From the NCBI GenBank assembly GCA_016718405.1, contig JADKDJ010000010.1, positions 1 to 64,000 of the forward strand: a stretch of DNA of 64,000 nt. Direction: 5' to 3'. Position 1 is the stretch's first letter, and every line of letters starts with the position of its first letter. Shown piece by piece: positions 35,035-42,984 of this stretch. Below the pieces are notes generated by a model. It worked only from the letters and a program-made list of their open reading frames with translations, was not told where the DNA came from and made no database searches. The stretch comes from Candidatus Rhodoferax odensensis. Its GTDB lineage: Bacteria > Pseudomonadota > Gammaproteobacteria > Burkholderiales > Burkholderiaceae_C. The position numbers and the translations under genes were made by a program.

Positions 35035-35388
35035 TGGATGTCAACGACTGTCGAGAAACGCGCTTTTCTGGCTGCGAGCAGCGTTTTCCCACGCCTGATG
35101 GTCTGATCGATCAACCAGGGTAGTGGCCCGCGGGCCACTACCCTGGTTGCGGCGGTTGAGTTTGGGTTTGTGCTGCGCCATGGGCTGGTGCGCTGTAATA
35201 ACGACTATGCCGAGGAGTAGGCGGCGCAGCGGCGGCCTGACGTGGAAGTTTGTTCCGACCCGCTGCGCCCCACTGTGCGTGACACGAGTGCGACGTGATT
35301 GTGGCACTTCGGGACGAAGTTCGTCCAGCAGCACCTTCCGGTCTGGCGGAGGTGCCCATGTCGGAGGCCGCTTGCGAACAACCAGCGC
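35035..35388. other. Left flank of the IS21-like element
   Basis: Holds the start region of the SRPBCC cassette and, from about 35110, IS-type sequence with a long palindrome at 35112-35149. No gene before the zinc-ribbon ORF is supported. Exact IS boundary not identified. Confidence 0.45.
35112..35149. repeat. Perfect 38-nt palindrome
   Basis: CAACCAGGGTAGTGGCCCG followed directly by its exact reverse complement, with no loop. No T-run follows, so it is not a standard terminator. It lies at the left edge of the IS21-like element, where it may be an IS end or a transcription block. Confidence 0.85.
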
Positions 35389-35832
35389 ATGTTTTTGTGT
35401 GCCTGCTGCCGTGCACAGGTTGTGGTGTGCGGCCACTGCGACCGAGGCCAACGTTACTGTGCTGGCGGCTGCTCTGAACGCACACGCCGGCGCTTGCAGC
35501 GTGAGGCCGGTAAACGCTATCAGCGTGGTAGTGTGGGCCGCCATAAACACGCCCAGCGCATGCGCCGCTGGCGCGCACGGCGCGGCGCTCGTGCAAATAA
35601 AGTGACGCATCAGGGTTCCCAAGAACCGGGGGGCAATGATGTACTGGCGGCCTCTCAAACCACCACGCCGACATGCACTTTTGCCCTGCGTTTCACTACC
35701 CATGCCCATTGCTGCCGTGGCCGTGGCAGCGCCTGCCCCATGCCGCTGTCATTTCGCGGCGCGGCCATTCCAACCCAACTGCGCCGCGACTTCTTGCGTC
35801 ACTACCGCCGCCACCGAGTGCCTGAGTCATGA
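35389..35832 (+). CDS. Cys-rich zinc-ribbon-like accessory protein of the IS21-like element
   Basis: 147 aa. N-terminal Cys series MFLCACCRAQVVVCGHCDRGQRYCAGGCSERTRRR suggests a small zinc-binding fold, then a basic segment (EAGKRYQRGSVGRHKHAQRMRRWRARR) likely to bind nucleic acid. After KVTHQGSQEPG the sequence is low quality. It overlaps the istA start by 4 nt. I recall similar small ORFs beside some IS21 transposases, but their role is not established. Confidence 0.55.
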   Translation: MFLCACCRAQVVVCGHCDRGQRYCAGGCSERTRRRLQREAGKRYQRGSVGRHKHAQRMRRWRARRGARANKVTHQGSQEPGGNDVLAASQTTTPTCTFALRFTTHAHCCRGRGSACPMPLSFRGAAIPTQLRRDFLRHYRRHRVPES

Positions 35833-37330
35833 CCATTTCCATTGAACTTCGCACCCAAATCCTGCGCCTATACCAAGCCGAGCACTGGCGCGTGGGCACC
35901 ATCGCACGCCAACTCCATCTGCATCGCGACACGGTCACGCGCGTGCTCAGCGCGGCCAGCGTGGTGGTGCGCGCACCCCAGAGCGCGCCAAATCGATCTG
36001 TATCTGCCCTTCATCACCGAGACCCTGAGCAAGTACCCCAGCCTGAGGGCCAGCCGCCTGCACGTCATGCTCCAAGAGCGAGGCTACACGGGAAGCAGCT
36101 CGCACTTTCGTCACCTGCTGGCCAGCCTGCGCCCACGGCGCGAGCCCGAGGCCTACCTGCGCCTGCGCACCTTGCCTGGCGAGCAGGCCCAGGTCGACTG
36201 GCTCACTTTGGCCATCGGCGCATTGGCCGTGCCGAGCGACCCTTGATGGCCTTTGTCATGATGCTGTCCTATTCGCGGCGCATCTTTCTGCACTTCAGCC
36301 TGAACGCGCGCATGGACAGTTTCCTGGTGGCTATGTGCTGGCCTTTGAGGCCTGGGAGGTGTTCCGCGCGTGATACTGAGCGACAACCTCAAGAGCGCCG
36401 TGCTCGAGCGCATGGGAGAGGCCATCCGGTTCAATCCGCAGTACCTGGCCTTTTGTGCGCACTACCGCTTTGAGCCGCGTCCCGTGGCGCTGGCACGCGG
36501 AAACGAGAAGGGCCGCGTGGAACGTTCGATTCGCTACATCCGCGACAACTTCTTTGCCGCTCGCGTGTTTGCCGATGTGGACGATCTCAACACCCAGGCC
36601 AAGATCTGGTGTGAGGCAGCGGCATCAGATCGACCTTGGCCCGAAGGTGCCCAATTGACGGTGGGCGCGGCATTCGACAACGAGCGCCCAAGCCTGATGG
36701 CTATGCCGCCAAACCCCTACCCGCTGGAAGAACGCGTGGAGGTCCATTCGGGCAAGACACCCTATGTGCGTTTCGATCTGAACGACTACTCGATCCCCCA
36801 CACCCATGTGCGGCGCAGCCTCACCGTGCTGGCCAGTGCGCACAGGGTTCGCATTCTGGACGGTGGCGCCGTTTTGGCCGAGCACGCGCGCAGTTACGAC
36901 AAGGGCGCGCAGGTGGAAATTGCAGCCCACGTCCAAGCCTTGAAGGAACACAAGAGTCGCGCGCGCCAGCACAGTGGCGTGGACCGCTTGAGCCAGGCCG
37001 TGCCGGCCATGGCTCAATTGTTGGCTCGCGCCGCCGCTGCGGGCTACCACCTGGCCTCGATTACACGCACCCTCACCGAATACCTGGAGCACTACGGTGG
37101 CGCGGCCATGCAGGAGGCGGTGCTGGAGGCCTTGCGTCGCGATGTGCCACATCCCAACGCGGTGCGCCACGCCTTGGAGCATGCGCGTGAGTTGCGCCAA
37201 GCCACGCCACTGGTGGTGCCCCAACTCTCCGAGCGGGCGCAGCTTGGACGCACGTGCCAACGCGTGACCTGGGTGCCTATGACGCGCTGCAAGCCCACGC
37301 CACGCCGGTCAGCCCCGACAACACCAACAA
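35829..37330 (+). pseudogene. istA: istA, IS21-family transposase, frameshifted
   Basis: Starts MTISIELRTQILRLYQAEHWRVGTIARQL with the helix-turn-helix HRDTVTRVLSAA. The frame breaks near 35985, where RQIDLYLPFITETLSKYPSLRASRLHVMLQERGY continues in another frame with GEQAQVDW (first catalytic Asp). It breaks again near 36240-36370 and resumes with VILSDNLKSAVLER (second Asp) and EKGRVERSIRYIRDNFF (Glu), then the IstA C-terminus. At least two indels; inactive as read. Confidence 0.8.
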
Positions 37331-37360
37331 CGCTGACAACACCGACACGAGTGATCCGAC

Positions 37361-38135
37361 ATGAACACCAACACCACCCATCTGCAGGCCCGCGCCAAGG
37401 CCCTACGCCTGGCAGGCTTGCTGGCGCACTGGGACAGTCTTGCCGCCACGCCGACTCAGTTGGCTGGGCAGTGCGGCTGCTCGATTGCGAGGAGCAACTG
37501 CGTGGCCAGCGCAGCCTGGAGCGACGCATGCGCGCGGCGCATCTGCAGCCGTTCGCCGCTGGCCGACTTCGATTGGAGCTGGCCCACGCGCTGTGACCGC
37601 GAGACGGTCCAGGACTTGATGGGCCTGGCCTTCGCGGCAGACGCCACCAACGTCATGCTGGTGGGCACCAACGGCCTGGGCAAGACCATGCTGGCGTGCA
37701 ATCTGGCGCACCAGGCCTTGGTGCAGGGCCATACCGTGCTGTTCACCAGTGCGACCGATATGCTGGGCGAGTTGACAGCGCTTGACAGCGACTCGGCGCT
37801 GCGCCGGCGACTCAAACACTATGGCGCGCCAGACCTGTTGGTCATCGATGAGGTGGGCTACCTGTCCTACTCCAACCGATTCGCCGACCTGCTGTTCGAG
37901 CTGACTCGGTCGGCGCTACCAACGCAAAAGCACCATCATCACGACCAACCGCGCCTTCAAGGAGTGGCACGAGGTCTTCCCCAATGCCGCCTGTGTCGTC
38001 TCGCTGATCGACCGCTTGGTGCACCGCTGCGAGATCGTGATGCTGCAGGGCGACTCCTATCGCCTCAAGGAGGCCATGGCGCGAGCCGAGCACAAGACTG
38101 CCAGCCGTGCCGCTCGCAAAGGCAAGAAGTCATGA
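37361..38135 (+). pseudogene. istB: istB, IS21-family helper ATPase, frameshifted
   Basis: Begins MNTNTTHLQARAKALRLAGLLAHWD, shifts frame near 37465 (LDCEEQLRGQRSLERRMRAAH) and again near 37590 (TVQDLMGLAFAADATNVMLVGTNGLGKTMLACNLAHQAL, a Walker A region with Leu in place of the usual P-loop Pro/Thr context; Walker B LLVIDEVGYL). It shifts once more near 37915 into TIITTNRAFKEWHEVFPNAACVVSLIDRLVHRCEIV. Ends GKKS at 38135. Not functional as read. Confidence 0.8.
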
Positions 38136-38407
38136 AGCGAAAAACCAGAGCGCAGCGAGCCCAAACAGCGAATATGGCTTGGCAGAACTGGGCTTGCCAA
38201 CACCAAGGCCATCCCCGAACCTCCGTATTGCAGCGAATTGGACGCCCAAGCAAGCCATGGCTGTCTATGAAATCCTGGACGACCTCCTGGATGTCATTTT
38301 GGCGTCAATATGGCAAAGACATCCAGCGCGCCCTCAAACACGACCGCACCTACGACGCCAAAGACTTCAGCTCGCCAGGCATCGACGAAACCGACGTGCC
38401 GTTCTGA
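38132..38407 (+). pseudogene. Small ORF downstream of istB, frameshifted
   Basis: Coding-like sense is split over frames: GLAELGLPTPRPSPNLRIAANWTPKQAMAVYEILDDLLDVI, then YGKDIQRALKHDRTYDAKDFSSPGIDETDVPF. The ATG overlaps the istB stop. The acidic DETDVPF end resembles the small proteins that follow istB in this type of IS21 element. Function unknown. Confidence 0.5.
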
Positions 38408-38599
38408 TCGGCGCAGCATCGACCAGCGAGCGCCCAGCACCCGGCGCTCGCGCATTGCTCTACCCACGACCTACGCACCACGCATTTGGACGAGCGCTTT
38501 CCAGCAGCCCTCAAAACCGCACTTCGGCAGCCACTTTTATGCGGTTCCACGCAGCCGTTAACATTGGAAGGGAGGATCAGTGACAACATGGTTTGTGCG
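38408..38599. other. Right flank of the IS21-like element and start of the SRPBCC cassette
   Basis: No gene supported. Read on the minus strand, the cassette begins at 38605 (TTGGGCCGCACAAACC). A minus-strand open frame through here has no recognisable product and is probably chance. The IS right end is somewhere in this stretch. Confidence 0.4.
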
Positions 38600-38680
38600 G
38601 CCCAACGTCCGAGGCTACCGGCACGCAACACATGCCGCGAAGCGGCAACCTGATGTCGCTTGTCCGTGTGGGCCGAATAC
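38600..38680 (-). repeat. attC of the gmhA cassette, main part (separated from its R'' box by IS1111)
   Basis: On the minus strand: CGGACAAGCGACATCAGG, hairpin GCCGC-TTC-GCGGC, arm TTGCGTGCCGG, and R' GTTGGGC (38606-38600), a perfect GTTRRRY. It is homologous to attC1 and attC2 but lacks an adjoining R'' box. That box (GCATAAC) is at 40195-40189 on the far side of the IS1111 element. Confidence 0.82.
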
Positions 38681-38683
38681 GAA

Positions 38684-40179
38684 GGGACTTCCCACTTTCG
38701 GGTAACGGCATCAAGTGCCAAGATTGGTTTTTCGGAAGTCAATCTGCAACCTTTGAAAGGAGAAGTCCCATGAGCGAGATTACACGAGTTGGCGTAGATC
38801 TGGCAAAGCAGGTTCTACAAGTTCACGCCGTTGATGCCAACGGGCGACGAGTGGCTGCGCGGTCCTTGTCGCGCGACAACTTCATGCCCTGGTGCGCGCA
38901 GTTGCCACCGGGTTGTCTGGTGGCCATGGAGGCCAGCTCCAGCGCCCATCACTGGGCCAGAAAGCTGGTGGCCCTGGGGCTGGATGCGCGCATCATCGCC
39001 GCCCAGTTGGTAACCCCCTATCGACTGCAAGGCAAGTCCGGCAAGAACGACGCCAACGATGCCGCAGCCATCTGTGAAGCGGCATCGCGCCCACAGATGC
39101 ACTTTGTGCCGATCAAATCGATTGAGCAACAAAGCATGTTGTGCGTGCACACCTTGCGCGAGGGCATCAAGGCTGATCGCACCGCCTGCATCAACCGCAT
39201 CCGCGCCATGCTGTCGGAGTTCGGGCTGGTTTTTGCGCAAAAGACCTGCAACCTGCGCCAAGCCCCGCCTGGCGTGTTGGAAGATGCCAGTAACGAACTG
39301 AACGGCGTGGCACGCCTGGCGATACAGCGTGCCTGGGCCAACTGGCAAGAACTCGATGAGCACATGGCGTGGTGTGATGCGCGTATTGCCGCGCATGGCA
39401 AGACCAACGCGCAAGTGCACCAGGCCGAGCAGCTCATGGGTGTGGGGCCGGTCACCGCGTCGGCGTTGGTGGCCGCTGTGGGCGACTTCAAGCAGTTCAG
39501 GAACGGTGCGCAGTTTGGCGCCTGGATGGGCTTGACGCCCAAGCAGAACTCCAGCGGCGGCAAGACCAGTCTGGGCTCCATCACCAAGCGGGGCAACATC
39601 TATTTGCGCACCTTGCTGATTCAGGGTGCCAGGTCTGCGGTGCTGACGGCACACAAGCGTGATGATCCGATCTCCAAGTGGGCGTATCAATTGCGCGAGA
39701 AATCGGGCTGGCAGAAGGCGGTGGTGGCTTTGGCCAACAAGAATGCCCGGATTCTGTGGGCGATGTTTGTGCGCGGGGCCTTTGATGCGCGCCATGTCAG
39801 CGTCAAACCTGGCGCTGCGCAGGCCGCCCAGACGCCGCCTTTGGCTGCTGTGCCGATGTAGTGGCTCCACGCCGTATCGTTAGCGAGTTGTTCGTTTTCT
39901 TGCAAGACGTGATTTCGAAGATGCAGTAAACAGGTCAGACCGGCGGTGAGTAAGCCCGACTAACTGGTTGTGGCATTCGGATGGATGATGACCACGGCGA
40001 TCGAATGGGGCCTTGCTGAGCGGTTCGTATCTGGGTCCGCACCCATTGTGGTGCAACAAGGCCGTCTGTAGATGTGCAGTCTGTTCCTCGTTTTATCGCA
40101 GCTCCACTTCACGCCAGCGCAGGAATACCGTTATCAAGGAAGAAACTCAGAGACGCTACTTGACTGCGTGGGAAGTCCC
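38684..40179 (+). mobile_element. IS1111-group IS110-family element inserted in an attC
   Basis: About 1.5 kb. Subterminal inverted repeats GGGACTTCCCAC (38684-38695) and GTGGGAAGTCCC (40168-40179) are exact 12-nt complements, as typical of the IS1111 group. Outermost ends are a few bases beyond. One transposase gene inside. The flanks rejoin into one attC, so it belongs to the attC-targeting IS1111 type (inference from position). Confidence 0.88.
38770..39861 (+). CDS. IS110/IS1111-family transposase
   Basis: 363 aa, full length. N-terminal RuvC-like DEDD domain: VGVDLAKQVLQVHAVD (first Asp), VAMEASSSAHHWARKL (Glu), GKSGKNDANDAAAICEA (Asp pair). C-terminal transposase_20 region: LMGVGPVTASALVAAVGDFKQFRNGAQFGAWMGLTPKQNSSGGKTSLGSITKRGNIYLRTLLIQGARS. 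Starts at ATG 38770 after GAAAGGAG. The frame is intact, so it may be active, unlike the IS21 and IS1182 copies. Confidence 0.92.
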   Translation: MSEITRVGVDLAKQVLQVHAVDANGRRVAARSLSRDNFMPWCAQLPPGCLVAMEASSSAHHWARKLVALGLDARIIAAQLVTPYRLQGKSGKNDANDAAAICEAASRPQMHFVPIKSIEQQSMLCVHTLREGIKADRTACINRIRAMLSEFGLVFAQKTCNLRQAPPGVLEDASNELNGVARLAIQRAWANWQELDEHMAWCDARIAAHGKTNAQVHQAEQLMGVGPVTASALVAAVGDFKQFRNGAQFGAWMGLTPKQNSSGGKTSLGSITKRGNIYLRTLLIQGARSAVLTAHKRDDPISKWAYQLREKSGWQKAVVALANKNARILWAMFVRGAFDARHVSVKPGAAQAAQTPPLAAVPM

Positions 40180-40180
40180 T

Positions 40181-40195
40181 GTAGACAAGTTATGC
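40181..40195 (-). other. R'' end of the gmhA attC, cut off by IS1111
   Basis: GCATAAC on the minus strand (40195-40189) contains the gmhA stop TAA and is followed by TTGTCTACAG and the IS. With flanks, GACGCATAAC matches 9 of 10 bases of the reverse complement of this cassette's start (plus-strand GACGTATAAC at 40802-40811). Confidence 0.7.
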
Positions 40196-40759
40196 GTCCG
40201 CATAGTTCTCAGGGAAGAAGTGCCGCTCGACCGTTTCGATGAGTATGTGAAGAACCTTAATGTGCAATTCTTGCACCCGGTCGGCCCAAATTCCAGCTGG
40301 CGTGCAAATGTGCACGTTGCTGAATTGCACAAGCGCCGCGTCGCGCTTTCCCGTGAGAGCGATGACAGCGATTCCGAGCGAGCGAGCGACTTCTGCGGCG
40401 CGAAGGATGTTCTTACTCGAACCGCTCGTGCTGAGAGCGACTAGGCAGTCTCCCGGCCTTCCGTGGCCTTCCAGGTAGCGAGAGAAAACCTGCTCGTATC
40501 CCAAGTCGTTGCCGACACACGTAAGGTGCCCAGGGTCGCCCATTGCGGTAGCGCCTAGCGCCGCGCGGTCCCTGCGGTACCGCCCCGTCAGCTCCTCCGC
40601 GAAATGCATCGCGTCGCACATCGAGCCGCCGTTGCCACAGGAAAAGACCCGTCCCTTTCGCTCAAACGTCTCGATCAGGACGCAAGCAGCTTGGTGGATG
40701 AATTGGTGCGCCGACTCATCGGCAAGGAGCGCGTCTAGCGCCGCTCGCGCTTCCCGCAA
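40190..40759 (-). CDS. gmhA: Phosphoheptose isomerase (sedoheptulose-7-phosphate isomerase) in an integron cassette
   Basis: 189 aa from TTG. SIS-domain GmhA pattern: FSCGNGGSMCDAMHFAEELTGRY with zinc ligands His and Glu of DAMHFAEE, VGNDLGYEQVFSRYLEG, LSTSGSSKNILRAAEVA, and the C-terminal Gln and His in RVQELHIKVLH. It makes D-glycero-D-manno-heptose 7-phosphate for LPS or glycans. The His after GGS in the E. coli enzyme is Met here. Alignment with E. coli GmhA and a GGAGG suggest the real start is 24 nt upstream at 40783, where the codon is CTG. Confidence 0.88.
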   Translation of the reverse strand: MREARAALDALLADESAHQFIHQAACVLIETFERKGRVFSCGNGGSMCDAMHFAEELTGRYRRDRAALGATAMGDPGHLTCVGNDLGYEQVFSRYLEGHGRPGDCLVALSTSGSSKNILRAAEVARSLGIAVIALTGKRDAALVQFSNVHICTPAGIWADRVQELHIKVLHILIETVERHFFPENYADA

Positions 40760-40804
40760 GCTTGCTAGTACATGTGAGTTCAGAAGAGCCTCCGATCAAA
40801 AGAC

Positions 40805-40864
40805 GTATAACGTAGAGCTACCCGGCGACCCGCAGGGGCGTCCGTGTTGAGCGCCAAGTTAAAC
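40805..40864 (-). repeat. attC recombination site of the secreted-protein cassette
   Basis: 60 bp. On the minus strand: R'' GTTTAAC (40864-40858), arm TTGGCGCTCAACACGGACGCC, CCTGCGGG turn, arm TCGCCGGGTAGC, and R' GTTATAC (40811-40805, 6 of 7 to consensus). R'' is the exact complement of GTTAAAC at 41414-41408 upstream of the same cassette. Shorter and unlike attC1 and attC2 in sequence, as normal for arrays of mixed origin. Confidence 0.78.
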
Positions 40865-40888
40865 ATAGCTTGTGGTGACCCACGCTGT

Positions 40889-41401
40889 CTACTTGCGAAG
40901 CGCGAGGCAAGGGTGATTCGCGTTGCTGACTTCAACGACTTCTTTCAGCACGCCGATCTCAATTTTCAAGGTGACGTCCCTTTCCCACACGATCCCGATG
41001 TAAGAGTCTCCGCACAGCGCCTTCCCTCTGTGAGTAACCAGGTCCGCAGTAATCCAGTCCGCAAACACGGCATCTCCACTGATTCCATAGACACTCTCAA
41101 GGCTGTGTTTCTCGCCGCACGTGTGAAGCCCAACAAGCCACAGTCGGTTTTCCCTGATGCGCCACCTGCCGACAGGGCCGCCAATTGCGGAACATCTGGT
41201 GACTTCGGCGAGGCGAAGTTCATTCACTCTTTGGCTGCGTGGCAATGTCATCCATGTTCCCGAACGCACGCTGACGGAGGTCGACTCCGACTCGTATTCA
41301 AGCTGATCCATAAGGGGCGGTGTCGCCAGGGATAGGCTGGCAGTCAAAGCCACAACAACTGTGACCGCAAGTACTCGTACGACACGAATGATTGTTGGCA
41401 T
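40889..41401 (-). CDS. Exported protein of unknown function in an integron cassette
   Basis: 170 aa from the ATG at 41401. Signal peptide MPTIIRVVRVLAVTVVVALTASLSLA. Mature part: SGTWMTLPRSQRVNELRLAE, IRENRLWLVGLHTCGEKHSLESVYG, VFADWITADLVTHRGKALCGD, WERDVTLKIEIGVL. Two Cys may pair. I do not recognise a named family; short exported proteins of this look are common in integron cassettes. The ATG lies 7 bp after the cassette's GTTAAAC start. Confidence 0.75.
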   Translation of the reverse strand: MPTIIRVVRVLAVTVVVALTASLSLATPPLMDQLEYESESTSVSVRSGTWMTLPRSQRVNELRLAEVTRCSAIGGPVGRWRIRENRLWLVGLHTCGEKHSLESVYGISGDAVFADWITADLVTHRGKALCGDSYIGIVWERDVTLKIEIGVLKEVVEVSNANHPCLALRK

Positions 41402-41407
41402 GTGGTG

Positions 41408-41414
41408 GTTTAAC
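41408..41414 (-). other. Cassette start (R' core) of the secreted-protein cassette
   Basis: GTTAAAC on the minus strand, a perfect GTTRRRY, and the exact complement of the R'' box at 40858-40864. It marks the upstream-most cassette boundary I can see. An attI or another attC should lie just beyond; only a short ATTGCA-GGTTG-TGCAAT hairpin (about 41427-41443) is visible. Confidence 0.7.
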
Positions 41415-41850
41415 GTAATGTCGATTGCACAACCTGCAATGTAGCCAGATACACCGCAGCGGGCCGTCCTCGACGCATCACGTGCAACCCGTTGCTGGCC
41501 CTGGTGGTTCTCGAAGTTGGCATGGCCGTCCCCTGATAAATGTCTGCCCAAACCCGGCGATTTGTTGGCTCATTCTACTGACCCGTTGGATCGTTGCGGC
41601 GAGTTTTGGGCTGGGGTGCGGTGTAACTGGCAGACCCTGCACGTGTCCGTGGCCGTACCGCGTGTAAGTGCTTGATTTCCAACACGCGGCAGCTTGCGCG
41701 CAGCGATCTTGTTGCAATGTAACGAGGCTGGAGAACGACCACAGACAAAAGGGTTCTCAAACTGGACGAACCGGCCCAATGTCCGGTAACGCTGCGTCGC
41801 GGCCCTAAAGACATCCGCCAATCAACTTCCTCATTCACGAAACGCGCCTT
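41415..41850. other. Intergenic region at the head of the cassette array
   Basis: No supported gene. Two overlapping minus-strand frames of about 85 codons have no recognisable pattern. This is where an integrase promoter and attI would be expected; no integrase gene is found here or next door. Confidence 0.4.
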
Positions 41851-42984
41851 TCAACCGCCAATTGCCGCCAACGCCGGCAACAGCTCGAAACTGCCCAACG
41901 CTTGCGCCTGCCCATTGAGAAGGACCTCCACCCGGTGCAAGCCCGCATAGTGCTTGCGCGTAGTCATCTGCGCCAGGGACAGCCGCTTGCGCAGTGGCAC
42001 GCTGTCACCGGCAGCGAGTTCCAGCGTCTTGAGTTTAAAAACCTTGCCGCTGGTTTGACCGTTGGCCTTGACGTAGTGCACACAACAATCGACCAGCACC
42101 CGTTGGGGCTTGGCGTGGGAGTTGTGAACCTCAAAGGCGATGTCGACACGTCCCCCGGCCCTGGCCCGAGTGGGCGTGATGTTTGCAGCCCGCACCAGCA
42201 CCTTGGCAGTGCTGCCAAAACCCAAAACCTGCAGTGCGCCCGGCTCGCCGCGTTTGACCGCGGAGCGCAGCGCGTGGCCCACGATCCACTTGCGCTCGGC
42301 GCTGGCACCGTTCAACCAGCGCCGCGCGGTGTCGGCCAGCAGTTCGGGGTGGTCCTTGCCGATGTCGTTCAGGTTGTTGGCGACGGACCTGCGCACATAC
42401 AGCTCCGGATCGTCCTTCAGCAGCTCCAGCAAAGCCAACACCGGGGACGGGTCTTTTTGGAAAGCGCTCAGCCGCGGCGCCCACGGCAGACGCGAACGCG
42501 TGCCCTCCGACACCAGGCGACGCACATGGGCGCTGGGATCTACCGCCCAGCGCCGCAGTTGCTGCAGCGTGGCCTCGGGATGCCGCTCCAGAAAAGGCCG
42601 AATGCTGAACTCGGCCGTGAAGCGCTGCGTCAGCGCATGCATGGCCCGCATGGAGACATCAAAGTGCGCCATCCCGTAAGTCGCCACAAACTGGGTGTGC
42701 GGCAGGAACAGGAAGGAGCCCAGGCTCTGCCCCATGTCACGATCGTGCGCTTGCTCCAGCGAACGCATCAGGATCGCCAGCGCCTTGGGGTAATCCTTCG
42801 GCAGGAAGTCGTGCAAACCCTGCGCAATTTTTTGTCCCCGCTGCATCAGCTCCAGCGAGTGATAGCCGTCCAGGACGGTCTTGACAAAGCCCTCGGCGTC
42901 AAACGCGGGATGAACCGCGCGCACCATCGCGGCGATGGTGCGTGGCACCTCCGCGCCAAACTGGTTCTTGAGAGCTTCAGCCAT
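41851..42984 (-). CDS. AlkC-like DNA alkylation repair protein (HEAT repeats)
   Basis: 377 aa from ATG 42984. AEALKNQFGAEVPRTIAAMVRAVHPAFD, VATYGMAHFDVSMRAMHALTQRFTAEFSIRPFLERHPE and the repeats HVRRLVSEGTRSRLPWAPRL, FQKDPSPVLALLELLKDDPELYVRRSVANNLNDIGKDHPELL, RKWIVGHALRSAVKRGEPGAL are the AlkC/AlkD-type DNA glycosylase pattern. A C-terminal beta domain (RVDIAFEVHNSHAKPQRVLVDCCVHYVK) is also found in AlkC proteins. It removes 3-methyl purines. Its start overlaps the GT51 gene by 8 nt. Confidence 0.85.
   Translation of the reverse strand: MAEALKNQFGAEVPRTIAAMVRAVHPAFDAEGFVKTVLDGYHSLELMQRGQKIAQGLHDFLPKDYPKALAILMRSLEQAHDRDMGQSLGSFLFLPHTQFVATYGMAHFDVSMRAMHALTQRFTAEFSIRPFLERHPEATLQQLRRWAVDPSAHVRRLVSEGTRSRLPWAPRLSAFQKDPSPVLALLELLKDDPELYVRRSVANNLNDIGKDHPELLADTARRWLNGASAERKWIVGHALRSAVKRGEPGALQVLGFGSTAKVLVRAANITPTRARAGGRVDIAFEVHNSHAKPQRVLVDCCVHYVKANGQTSGKVFKLKTLELAAGDSVPLRKRLSLAQMTTRKHYAGLHRVEVLLNGQAQALGSFELLPALAAIGG

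Larger units (their letters stand above)
35110..38590 (+). mobile_element. IS21-like insertion element, decayed
   Basis: Approximate limits. Contains a zinc-ribbon accessory frame, istA, istB and a small ORF after istB, all but the first broken by frameshifts. It lies inside an integron cassette: the 12-nt ends of that cassette sit on either side (38595-38606 and 34611-34622). Terminal repeats were not identified by eye. Confidence 0.75.

Noticed and set aside
35112..35149. The 38-nt palindrome as a rho-independent terminator.
   Set aside because: No T-run on either side and no loop.
38350..38742. Minus-strand ORF across the cassette start and IS21 flank.
   Set aside because: It runs through an attC, a cassette start and IS sequence and has no recognisable product.
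41575..41838. Minus-strand ORFs of about 85 codons at the head of the array as an integrase relic.
   Set aside because: No tyrosine recombinase motifs (R-HxxR-Y) in any frame.
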